A DNA stretch of 64,000 bases, taken from Oopsacas minuta. Taxonomy: Eukaryota > Porifera > Hexactinellida > Lyssacinosida > Leucopsacidae. This document shows, in pieces, positions 8,951 to 18,619 of the stretch. The stretch covers positions 248,001 through 312,000 of the forward strand of contig JAKMXF010000033.1 in NCBI GenBank assembly GCA_024704765.1, read 5' to 3'. The position numbers and the translations under genes were made by a program. Below the pieces are notes generated by a model. It saw only the letters and a program-made list of their open reading frames with translations. It ran no database searches and was not told where the DNA came from. The number at the start of each line of letters is the position of its first letter. The first letter of the stretch is position 1.

Positions 8951-11581
8951 ATGGCTGATCACGAAGTAGACCTGGCTGAGTTAGCTAAGCGTAATTTCGA
9001 AGAGCAGAGCTTTGAATCTTGTTTGACTACTGTAAATAAGTTATGTGAGATTAAGAAGTCTGATCCTAAAGTATTGCATAACAGAGCTGTAGCTCACTAC
9101 TATCTTTCAAACCTTACACTTACAGACGACTTCAAAAAGATCTTGTATCAAGTAGACCAGCAAATGGGTAAGGAAGATACAATATCATTGAATGAATTTG
9201 TGATTTCAGTAGATACCCGGTTATGAGAAGCGCTACATGTTCTTATAATCCACATCCATTATTTATTTATTAGACAAAGAGGCTGAGGAGACAGGGGTAG
9301 AGCTCTCCCCTGTAGACAAGTCTGTCCTACTCTACAATCAATCAGTCCTGTTATTCCATCTCCGTCAGTATTCAGAGGCTCTGAGAATTCTAGAACGATT
9401 ATTCCATGTACGACAATCTCTGGAAGAGGTGTTAGCTTATAAAGTTGCATTCATGTGTTTGGATATTTATCTAAAAGCATATCGTAATGAATCTGCTTCA
9501 GAAATGATAGCATATTTAGACAAGTAAGATATACAAATTCCTTATAAGGAAATATATTACATAATACAATACAATACCAACGGACAGACAAAATTTGTTC
9601 TTATTAATAGGAGAATTATCAATAATACCAATTGAACTGATTTTGTGTAAATATTCGTTCGTCTTATCCAGAAATTCGTATTAACTTGTTCCACTATAGT
9701 TTGCTATTTAATGGTAACAGGCAAGACATCTCAATAGAGCTTAGCATCTCTCCACACTTCAATACTGATATATACAAACCATTAATGCATCAGTTTAGAG
9801 CTAGACTCTATCTAGCTGTCAGACAGCTAAAGAATGCTAAGAAAGAGGTTAAAGATTTATCTCTGCTACTCTCTCAGACCCAGCAGGGACAAGAAGAGAC
9901 AGACTCTACCCCAGACACGATACAAAGCCCTACTCTATATCTAGCAGCTATCTTCTTAAGAAGTAACTATGAGTTTCTAAGAGGTATATAACCAATAATT
10001 CTCGTTATAACGAAGGGAATCGCTTCATTATAACGGAAACTAACTGTACTTTATTGCTACTATTTGAAGGTAATTATCGTAAGAGTCTGAAGCTGTTGAG
10101 CACATCACCTCGTACTCCTTTCCTAACAGACTGTGGAGAATGTGTTCCTTCTCTATACTTCAATAATATAGCTAGTTGTCATGCAATGATGGGTAAACAT
10201 ACTTTAGCTTCATTCTACTTCAAGAAAGCATTAGAAGAGAATGACAGAGCGTTAACAGGTAATTATACCTATCAGTCTTTATGTAAACTAGTATTCAATT
10301 TATTTTCATAGATTTCCCACCCACTGACCGGTCTGTGCCTCTAGCTGGGAGACCCCTAGCTGTGTTAGGTGTTAACAGACACCATGAGCTTATATACCAG
10401 CTGGGGTTACAGCTGTTATTCTCTGGCAAGCCTACACAGGCGTTTGAAGCTCTGTTAGGAGCAGTCCAAGTGTTCCGGACTAATCCACGTATTTGGTACA
10501 GACTTGCTGATGCTTGTATTGCTAGCTGGCAACTTAAAGAGAAGGAACAGGTGAGATTAACAACAGCACTTTGTTATTTTCATTATTTGTATTATTCTGC
10601 TTATAGATTAGGCAAGAACATAACATGAGTAGTACCGTTCAAGTAATTGAGGGACAGGGTATCAATCGTAAGCTCCTCCTTACCCCTATGAGACTACAGT
10701 CTCACAGACCTCTGACAGGATCTGTTGAATCCCAATCAGCTGTTCCTATGCCTACACTAGAATTTGGATCTCTGTGTGTAAAGAATGCTATACATCTGCT
10801 TGAAATGGCTAAGGTATGTTGCTGGTAGCAAACAGTTTGATTTATATAACAAATATTTATTATATTTTAGAACGAATCGTTTATTGGATCACACCATTCC
10901 TCAATGCCAGGCCCGTCTCTAACTGCCTCAGAATATGATTCTCTTCACGCATCTACACTAGCCTGTGGAGCTTACATCTCTCTCGGACTGTGTGACCCAG
11001 TAGTAGCACTACAGTATTGTAACAAACTTCTAGAATGCGCTAATCTAAGTCCTCAGCTAAAATACCTAGGAGCTATCTACAAGGCAGAAGCTCTAATACT
11101 AAATGGTAGCAGTTCTGTGTCTCTAAATATAATATAGATATCATAATAAAATTAATTAGGAAACGTACAGGAAGCAGGTGAGCTCTTGTCCCCAGAGACA
11201 ATACAAGATACCTGGTTCCCTGAGGTTATGGACCAAGAACCATTGCAACCACAACAAGAAGAAGGAATGTCTCAGCCAAGAATATCCTCTCTTCGAATAA
11301 CTCGTCAGAACGATTTCCCTAGCTCAGGGAACCATGCTCGTCTAATAACATACTTAAACCTGTGTAGTGTATTCTGTATTGCTGGGGAGTTCGAGAAAGC
11401 TAGAGGCTGTCTCATGGCTGTATCTCACCTCGGAATAGAAGCTACACATCCTAATGCTGTCCTATTAGCTGTGTATATTGAATTACAGACAGGAAATGTT
11501 GGTAACGCTCTGCGACTCATCAAGCGAAATCAATATGTGTTAGCTAATAGAGTTGATAGAAAGAAAGCTAAAAAATCATAG
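8951..11581 (+). CDS. CNOT10: CNOT10, subunit of the CCR4-NOT deadenylase complex
   Basis: TPR scaffold that, with CNOT11, binds the N-terminus of CNOT1 in the CCR4-NOT mRNA deadenylase. Eight exons: 8951-9167, 9274-9523, 9700-9983, 10070-10258, 10312-10550, 10607-10813, 10871-11105 and 11178-11581; the sum is 2025 nt (674 residues) with consistent phases. Diagnostic segments are SNYEFLRG joined to NYRKSLKLL, the NRHHELIYQLG helix, AVQVFRTNPRIWYRLADACI, and the C-terminal ILLAVYIELQTGNV...IIKRNQ-type helix pair. The exon 7 donor (GTAGCA) is weak, so that border is the least certain. Introns 2 and 3 carry MITE-like elements, and the exon 3 acceptor lies at the end of one. Confidence 0.93.
9575..9697. 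mobile_element. MITE-like element, family B, in CNOT10 intron 2
   Basis: The reverse complement of the family B copy in RB1CC1 intron 1 matches here: shared CCAACGGA, AATACCAATTGAA, TTCGTCTTATCC and a right end TTCGTATTAAC...GTTCCACTA. The right end abuts the exon 3 acceptor (CTATAG, exon from 9700). The left terminus is degraded. Confidence 0.7.
9991..10046. mobile_element. MITE fragment, family C, in CNOT10 intron 3
   Basis: CTCGTTATAACGAAGGG is followed by CTTCATTATAACGGAAAC and a TAACTG-TA end, forming an inverted pair. It resembles the longer copy in the CIMIP2C intron. It takes up most of the 86-bp intron. Confidence 0.55.
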
Positions 11582-11792
11582 AAATAATGTATACCGTTTG
11601 TAGCAAGCTCATGATTACATTAATAGAGCACTGTCATGTTGTTATCTAGTGGAAACAGGGAAATTCTGGTAACTAAGTGAAAATTATTTGAGCGAATTCC
11701 AAGTCGATTTTTCGGTGTCCATGACACTCCGTTTGTGGATGTTACACTATATTCTTTTCCTTGTTATTTGCAATTAGAATATATTGCTACTA

Positions 11793-12311
11793 ATGAAGAC
11801 ATTTCTCTCTCTATGTCTACTGTATGTCCTACCCAGCTGTTTAACAGAAGGCTACACTATACTCAGACAACAGACAGGCATCGTAGCTATTTCAGAACAT
11901 GCTTACTTCTCTCTTAACCACCAGATGTTAAGCCCATTGGTTATAGTACTATCGTCTCTAGAAGGAGATTGTGATCTATATGTCTCACAACAGTCTACAA
12001 CCAAACGCCCAACTTACCAGAAATATGATCTAAGCTCAACTACATGCGGAACTGATTACGTAATAACGAGCTCTTCTCTGAAGTACCCACTATTTATTGG
12101 AGTATTTGCTTACTCTTCTGGTGAAGATTGTGAATTTCAAGTTGATATCGTTCAGCTTGATATTGATATTGAAACACCGGAGATACAAATAGAATTTGAT
12201 ATTGAGAGGTATGTAGGGGCGAAAGAAAACGTGAAAGAGGACAGCGAAGAGTCTCACATCGTTTGGACTATTTTAAAGTTTATTGTACAAGTTGTTGAAG
12301 TGCTAGCTTAG
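11793..12311 (+). CDS. UPF0669 family secreted protein, C6orf120-like
   Basis: Single-exon gene of 172 residues. The start is the ATG opening a typical signal peptide (KTFLSLCLLYVLPSCL). The core matches the UPF0669/C6orf120 family: LSSLEGDCDLYVSQ, a TCGTDYV motif, IGVFAYSS, and a C-terminal hydrophobic helix after an acidic stretch (SHIVWTILKFIVQVV). The human protein is secreted and reported to affect T-cell survival; the molecular function is unknown. The sandwich-like core resembles bacterial pre-peptidase C-terminal folds, which is inference. It converges with the CIMIP2C gene on the other strand, 210 bp away. Confidence 0.85.
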   Translation: MKTFLSLCLLYVLPSCLTEGYTILRQQTGIVAISEHAYFSLNHQMLSPLVIVLSSLEGDCDLYVSQQSTTKRPTYQKYDLSSTTCGTDYVITSSSLKYPLFIGVFAYSSGEDCEFQVDIVQLDIDIETPEIQIEFDIERYVGAKENVKEDSEESHIVWTILKFIVQVVEVLA

Positions 12312-12413
12312 ATTATTTGATCAACGTGTTTACATTTTTTACGTTTATAATGGTATATGCCAAACATGGTATATCTTTGTATAAATACGTAATGAAGTGC
12401 CCGAAATAAGAAG

Positions 12414-12419
12414 AATAAA
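12414..12419 (+). terminator. Poly(A) signal of the UPF0669 gene
   Basis: Canonical AATAAA hexamer about 100 nt after the stop codon, in the short region between two converging genes. Confidence 0.5.
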
Positions 12420-12521
12420 TACAGTTTATCTATTTATAGTGGGTAAGAGAGTGAATTGATATATAATTGAATAAAAATAAAAAGTGATATTGAATACATA
12501 GTTATTAGTTGAGTTTCTGGT

Positions 12522-13491
12522 TTATCTCTTCTGGAAGAAAACATCTCGAATAGCTCGGTCTCTTGTAGAAGACTGAGGGCGTCGGGCAGGTGCTGTCCTT
12601 GGTATCAGGCCTCTGCTCACCAGTAGCTCTTTACCTCTAATTAATTAACCACAAATTAGACTTTATTAAAAATACAAATTAGAGTTATCAACATACCCAT
12701 CACTTGTTTTTGACTGTCTAGAGCCAGGCATTTCAAAGTCAGGTAGCGGATACACCCTCCCGCTCTTATCCTTGTACTGATGTCTCTGCATCTGTACTCT
12801 CTATAGAGAGATATAGCATGTAATAATTAGCTAAAACATATAGTAAACCCCCGTTTTAACCAAGTGGGATATAACGAGCGGAACTCCTGTTATAACAAAT
12901 CGATTTTACCCCTATGGCTTGAATTTAATGGATTTTACTCTGCTTATAACGAAAGGAAACTGGGGTCCGAGTATTTTGATATAACTGGGGTTAACTGTAC
13001 TTAATTTGCTATTACATTATGACGTATAGTTAGTTGTGTGCCAGTAGCTTATAATGTACCTGGTGTAGTGTAATATATTTATCTCTCTCTTCTGCTGTAT
13101 TCAAGAGTCTGTAGGTTTGATTAGACTTCCATCTCGGGGCTTGAGAGGGGTTTATTCCTAGAGAATAATGATATTTATTTACAACTTAATTAACGTATAA
13201 GTACAGTAGTATGTGAAGTTTATTACTGAGAGAGAAATGTGTTGATCTGTTAGATGACGAACTTGTAGCTCTCTGTCTCAGCTCCTCTAATGTCCTCCTT
13301 GTAGACTCCCCAAATGTTCTACCAAATTCGTACTTTATCCTTGGACAGTATCCTCCATAGCTACAGCAGCATTGTAATTAATATTCTGTACATGTAAGAT
13401 AATACTTGATAACTTACCCTGGAATTTTCCCAGAAACCTCTCCTGGTATTTGAAAGTCCGCTGAATAAGTAGAATTCACAAACGTAGTCAT
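12522..13491 (-). CDS. CIMIP2C: CIMIP2C/FAM166C-like ciliary microtubule inner protein
   Basis: Minus-strand gene split into five small exons: 13491-13418, 13360-13227, 13157-13060, 12800-12697 and 12636-12522. Splice sites are GT/AG and all phases agree, giving 174 residues from an ATG to a TAA. The N-terminal block GYGGYCPRIKYEFGRTFG is the hallmark of the CIMIP2/FAM166 domain, the middle has HQYKDKSGRVYPLPDFEMPG (compare the YYQDKTG...FAMP region of vertebrate CIMIP2C), and the end STRDRAIRDVFFQKR matches the family C-terminus. Known members bind inside axonemal doublet microtubules, so a role in motile cilia is expected. Intron 3 carries a family C MITE. It starts head-to-head with the PX gene. 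Confidence 0.88.
12843..12997. mobile_element. MITE-like element, family C, in CIMIP2C intron 3
   Basis: The left end GTAAACCCCCGTTTTAAC pairs with the right end GATATAACTGGGGTTAACTG, with further internal ATAACGAGCGGAACTCC and CTTATAACGAAAGG blocks. It fills about 155 of the 259-bp intron. Confidence 0.7.
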
Positions 13492-13825
13492 TTGTCGTGA
13501 CTATATGAGATCTCTTTAGTATTTTATTACTTGGCTAGTCCAAGATAGGGTTGCTCTATAAATATTATTCTACAATACAAGTCAACAACTTGACACCTTA
13601 GATAATTCTATTGATGGTATCTTTGTTAGAACTCTATTTATTTGTAATCAGGATATAGATTAGGTGAATGTTTTCAAATCACCGCCCACTCGGATGATGA
13701 TGGATTCAGGAAAATCATTGTGCTAGGTAATCCATAATTTGACTAGGCATACATTTGTGCCCACAAATGATAAATAGATTCGTTTCAGAATTACCTATCA
13801 TACTACTGGTACATATTTCTGTGTT
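13492..13825. promoter_or_regulatory. Probable shared divergent promoter region
   Basis: The 334 bp between the start codons of CIMIP2C (minus) and the PX gene (plus). No coding potential and no repeat family member was seen. With only this spacing, both 5' UTRs and promoters must lie here. No specific transcription factor site can be claimed. Confidence 0.4.
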
Positions 13826-14485
13826 ATGGCAGGGTTAAGTTCTAAATTAGGAAAACTTCGAACTTCCTCATTCAATACTCAAAATAGTAATGTTGTCCAT
13901 CGGAATGTTGTGATGGATTTGGAGATGGATAGTCAGTCCAAATCTAGATCTATGCCAAATCGTTATATGACTAAACCAGCAACGGATACGTACCCAAGGA
14001 ATGCTAGAGCTATTCAAGTTGTAGAATCTCGTAGAGACAAGAAAAGGTATCTTTATAAACTGAGTGTTGATTGGTCAGACGGTGCTTTTTCATACGCTTA
14101 TCGATCTTACACGGATTTTTTCAATTTACAATGCAAACTATTAAACACATTTCCCGAAGAAGCTGGGGCTAGAAAATCCGTGAGAACGATCCCATTCCTC
14201 CCTGGAAGACAGATATTTGCTAGGAACACAAGAGCCCTAGCAGAACAGCGACGACCGGCGATAGATAAGTATATTATTGAGCTATTGAGACTGCCTGAGC
14301 ATTTGAGTAGACATCAATTTGTATGTCATTTCTTTCGTAATAATCGGGAAGAGGATCAATTTCAAGAGGGGTACTCTCCCAGTAAAAAAGCGAAACATTT
14401 CTCGTCTGATGAAGACAATATACTGAGTGACCCATTGATATTAGAGAGCGTAGATTCTATTGCATCTACTGATATGTTGATATGA
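13826..14485 (+). CDS. PX-domain protein with SH3PXD2/Tks-like PX, no SH3 domains
   Basis: Single-exon gene of 219 residues. Residues about 60-175 form a PX phosphoinositide-binding domain of the p47phox/Tks type: YLYKLSVDWSDG, YRSYTDFFNLQ (the RxY/F motif that binds the 3-phosphate), the proline-bearing RTIPFLPGRQIF loop and LPEHLSRH...FF at the end. In NADPH-oxidase organisers and Tks4/5 the PX is followed by several SH3 domains; here it is followed only by a 45-residue Ser/Asp-rich tail. The preceding 60 residues are basic and Ser-rich. A membrane adaptor is likely; partners are unknown. Upstream it shares a short divergent promoter with CIMIP2C. Confidence 0.85.
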   Translation: MAGLSSKLGKLRTSSFNTQNSNVVHRNVVMDLEMDSQSKSRSMPNRYMTKPATDTYPRNARAIQVVESRRDKKRYLYKLSVDWSDGAFSYAYRSYTDFFNLQCKLLNTFPEEAGARKSVRTIPFLPGRQIFARNTRALAEQRRPAIDKYIIELLRLPEHLSRHQFVCHFFRNNREEDQFQEGYSPSKKAKHFSSDEDNILSDPLILESVDSIASTDMLI

Positions 14486-14663
14486 TTATATGTATATATT
14501 GTTTTTAATTCTGTTTGTTTGTTTATTTACTTGTATATTCAGCGATTAAATTTTATCTTATTTTACAGCTACGTATAATGTTACCTATACAAACCGGTTG
14601 TTACCATTTATGGAAATTACACGAGTAATTATTATAATTACTGACAATTAAGAATTCAGTGAA

Positions 14664-16637
14664 ATGAATGCTCTCACAGACAAACTATCAAGATACAGGG
14701 CGTGTATGTTACTGGGGGGAGTAGGAGATGCTATAGCTTATAACGATGGTAAATGGGAGTACTGTGTATCAGGGGAGAAGATCCAAGAGGAAGTGAGGTG
14801 CCTAGGGGGTGTGTCCTCTCTCAGACCTTCTCCTTATCACATGATTGTTAGTGATGACACAATTATGCATATTGCTACTGCAGAGGGTCTTTTATGTAAT
14901 AATCTATCAGATGAAGAACAGTACTGCTCTCTAGCTAGGAAATACAAACATTGTATGAGGTTAGTGATAATAGATTATTGTTTATTAGTTTGTCTATTTA
15001 TTTGTTTATTTATATAGAGATATGGTAGGAAGATCTCCTGGGAATACTTGTATCAGTTCTGTCAAACTTCTATTCCCAGAATACCAGACATACACAATAC
15101 CATTCACCCCTGGTGGAGGAGGGTGTGGAGCAGCTATGAGAGCTGTCCCTATAGGACTATTGTACCATCGTCTTGATGAGCTAAACAACTTGGTACGTGT
15201 AGGAATAGAATCCGGTAGAATGACACATAACCATCCAACTGGGTGAGTGTGTAGAGATGATAAATAAGAGTAAATGAGTAATATACTAAGTGTGTTATTA
15301 GGTTTCTGGGATCTATGACTGTAGCTCTGTTCGTATCTTATGCTATACAAGGAAAGGATGTAAGAGAGTGGGGAGAAGGACTGCTACACACTCTACACAT
15401 AGCTAAGCAGTATTGTGAGGAGCAGAAGAGGGACTGGGAACTGATTAAGGAGAATTGGAGTTATTTTGAGGAATCCTGGAAGAAATATCTAAGAGAAGTT
15501 AATCCTAGATTCGGCTATAAATACCATATATTATCACCTAATGAATACGATCATTTCTTCCTGCCATATAGCTACAGTGGATTAGCTGGATCTAGTGGTC
15601 ATGATGCTCCTATGATTGCTTATGATGCAATTATCAGGACTTACCAAAGTAAGGTATTTATTGACTGAGTTTCCCATTGTATTATTACTCTATTTATAGT
15701 GGAAGATCCTTACTCTCGTTGGGAGAGACTATGTAGATACGGTATGTTCCATGGAGGAGACAGTGATAGCACTGGTATAATAGCAGGAGCATGTTACGGA
15801 GCTATGTACGGACTGGAGGGAGTACCACTTAACAACCATACACAGCTGGAGTATAGAGATAGACTGGAGAGATTGGGGAGTGGACTTTATCATCGTACTC
15901 ATCCTTTTGTTAAGCCTAAAACAGAAGAAAATTACGATTACTGTTTCGATAATTCTTTCGAATACAATCCTCAGAAACCTTTTGATCCGTTCTCTACATG
16001 CACGAAACTAGCAACTAACAGGGGAAATGGCATTCAGAAAAAGAAAGTTACCTTCAATCTTGAATCTCTACAACAGCCAACTTACAATACTGAATTTACC
16101 AAAACTATAACTATTGAGCCTGTTGAACACGACTTGTTTCATTTGGGCTCGAAAAATAATTCAATCTTAAGTTCTAAGGATTTTGAAATAAAATCCAGTA
16201 GATATCGTTCTGATACCTTAGCTGATAAGAAATTTGACACTTTCAGTGTAGATACTGATATAAATCAGAGATTACTTAATCTCAGAATGTCTAATACCAT
16301 GAATCATCTACCAGATAGATCCTACAGAACAACAAGTAATATCCAAACAAACTTGAAGACAAATTTTAATGAGATTATTCAGCTCAACGGACCTAACATG
16401 AAACAACCAGATTATTCAGGGAATATTATCCAACCTCATAACTCATATTCCCCCACACGTTCTGATGTTAATTCTAGAACAGTCAGCTGCTTACGACAAT
16501 CTAGTGTACCCACTGCGCCTATAAATAGAGTTGTAAAGTTGCCTCCGAAATTTTCAGCTACAACAACCAACTCACTAAGTAATAGCATAAATAGTAATAA
16601 TACAGTGGCTTGTTCATATGGTGGAACAGATCGCTAA
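14664..16637 (+). CDS. ADP-ribosylarginine hydrolase (ADPRH) copy 1, with long C-terminal tail
   Basis: Removes ADP-ribose from arginine, by family. Exons: 14664-14959, 15018-15242, 15302-15648 and 15700-16637; 601 residues with consistent phases. The hydrolase domain (about 360 residues) has the family opening GGVGDAIAYNDGKWE, the Mg-binding SDDT motif, [25 protein letters not shown] and the second metal motif GGDSDSTG, so catalytic residues look intact. Beyond the usual C-terminus is a tail of about 240 residues rich in Asn, Thr and Ser, absent from the other two copies and from typical ADPRH. In the tail, short KKVTF and RYRSDT segments stand out but no domain is recognised. First of three tandem copies. 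Confidence 0.92.
15114..15488 (+). repeat. Homogenised tract 1 of the ADPRH cluster (copy 1)
   Basis: About 375 bp covering the 3' part of exon 2, all of intron 2 and the 5' half of exon 3. It recurs nearly identically at 17409-17785 and 19180-19556, with only a handful of base differences. Intron 2 (59 bp) is identical in all three copies, whereas exon 1 and the end of exon 3 have diverged strongly. Confidence 0.9.
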
Positions 16638-16783
16638 TACCTCCATTATTACACTACCGTTATTTATATGTATACAATGTTATTATCTATTCAAGGGCTC
16701 ATATTTACAAAATAAATAATAATTGCTGCTGTGAAATACCAATTCACCCTGAGTGTAACTATGTTTTATATTAGCTTTTCAAC

Positions 16784-16849
16784 ATCACGTATGTGGAATG
16801 TGAGAAACTATATTTTATCACGTATGGGGAATGTGATAAACTATATTTT
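16784..16849. repeat. Tandem duplication, 33 bp x 2
   Basis: Two adjacent 33-bp units beginning ATCACGTATG and ending ACTATATTTT, differing at a few positions, in the 331-bp spacer between ADPRH copies 1 and 2. No gene is seen in the rest of that spacer. Confidence 0.85.
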
Positions 16850-16968
16850 AGCTTTCTTTTCCAACCAGACTGGAAACGTAGCACAGAGGGAAGTGGCGGT
16901 ATCAAAAGAGCCAGGACTTAACAACGGTTTGTTCAGATAGGAATTCATGTATATTTCCATAATTTGAT

Positions 16969-18405
16969 ATGATATATTTAGTTAGGACCCGTATGCAAGC
17001 CTGCATGATATTATCAGGAGTAGGAGATGCAATAGGGTATAATGATGGTAAATGGGAGTTCTGTCCTTCTGGTAGAAGAATACAAGAAGAGTTACAGAGC
17101 TTTGGAGGACTGACTAAGCTTAAACCTAACAAGCAGTGTATGATAGTAAGTGATGATACAGTTATGCATATGGCAACAGCTGATGCACTACTCGCCTCGT
17201 ATAATGACGTAGATAAGCAGTACTGCGAACTAGCTAGAGAGTACAGGAAATGTATGGGGTAAGATGAGGTATTATTAACCAGTGTATATTGGTTGTTATA
17301 TGTTTTATTATAGCGATATGAGAGGGAGATCTCCTGGACTCACATGCATGGCTATGACTAAGCAGTTATATCCAGATAGCGGGAGATATGTTACACCATT
17401 TAACCCTAGAGGAGGAGGGTGTGGAGCAGCTATGAGAGCTGTCCCTATAGGACTATTGTACCATCGTCCTGATGAGCGAAACAACTTGGTACGTGTAGGA
17501 ATAGAATCCGGTAGAATGACACACAACCATCCAACTGGGTGAGTGTGTAGAGATGATAAATAAGAGTAAATGAGTAATATACTAAGTGTGTTATTAGGTT
17601 TCTGGGATCTATGACTGTAGCTCTGTTCGTATCTTATGCTATACAAGGAAAGGATGTAAGAGAGTGGGGAGAAGGACTGCTACGCACTCTACCCATAGCT
17701 AAGCAGTATTGTGAGGAGCAGAAGAGGGACTGGGAACTGATTAAGGAGAACTGGAGTTATTTTGAGGAATCCTGGAAGAAATATGTTAATGAAATAATAT
17801 CAGCTGATTTTGGAGATATATCAGCTGATGAATTTGACAAGTTTGTAAGGTCAGTCAGCTTTATGGGAACAGGAGGAGCAAGTGGACATGATGCTCCTAT
17901 GATTGCTTATGATGCTATTCTCAGGTGTTACCATGGTAATTAATATTTCCATTAATTTATTGAATTGGTGCATGTAATGTAATAGCTTGTATGTGTAGGG
18001 CCTGAGGATTCTCGTTGGGAGAGACTATGTAGATACGGTATGTTCCATGGAGGAGACAGTGATAGCACTGGAATAATAGCAGGAGCATGTTACGGAGCTA
18101 TGTACGGACTGGAGGGAGTACCACTTAACAACCATACACAGCTGGAGTATAGAGATAGACTGGAGAGATTGGGGGGTAGACTTTATGATAAATCAGAGTC
18201 TATCAAGATGACTGTATCATTGGAATGTGATGAAACAGCTGATCCTGTAAAGACGAAACCACATCAAGATATACCTCTTAATAATGATGAAGTTATAACC
18301 AAGGAAGTATCAGCTGATGTTATTGGCAAGGAACATGAAACTACTGTCGATGGGGCTACGGAAAACTTTGGAACAAGTAACACATCAGATAGTTATTATC
18401 AGTAA
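16969..18405 (+). CDS. ADP-ribosylarginine hydrolase (ADPRH) copy 2
   Basis: Exons: 16969-17258, 17314-17538, 17598-17935 and 17999-18405; 419 residues, phases consistent. The domain keeps [42 protein letters not shown] and GGDSDSTG. After the hydrolase domain is a tail of about 70 residues rich in Glu, Asp and Thr, unrelated to the tail of copy 1. The ATG chosen is the first in frame and gives a short MIYLVRTRM leader before the conserved MQACMILSGVGD start; the second or third Met is also possible. Intron 2 is base-for-base the same as in copies 1 and 3. Confidence 0.9.
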
Positions 18406-18619
18406 CTGATAGACAAGAAATAGCAGATAATATGAGGAGTTAAAACATGAGGACAGTCCTGTTAACAATACTACCTGATTATGTGTACCAAAATGTTGTA
18501 GTATGCTTTGCTTTATATCCGTGCCCCTAGCGTTATCACTATATCTATTATATGCTGTAGGAAAAAAGGTTGTTTATAAATTGTGATTTCCATAGAAGAT
18601 ATCGTCCATTATTACCTTA

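Noticed and set aside
1272-11581. METTL3, CDC23 and CNOT10 as a functional RNA operon
   Set aside because: The genes act in different processes and only one pair is unusually close; co-location is better explained by genome compactness.
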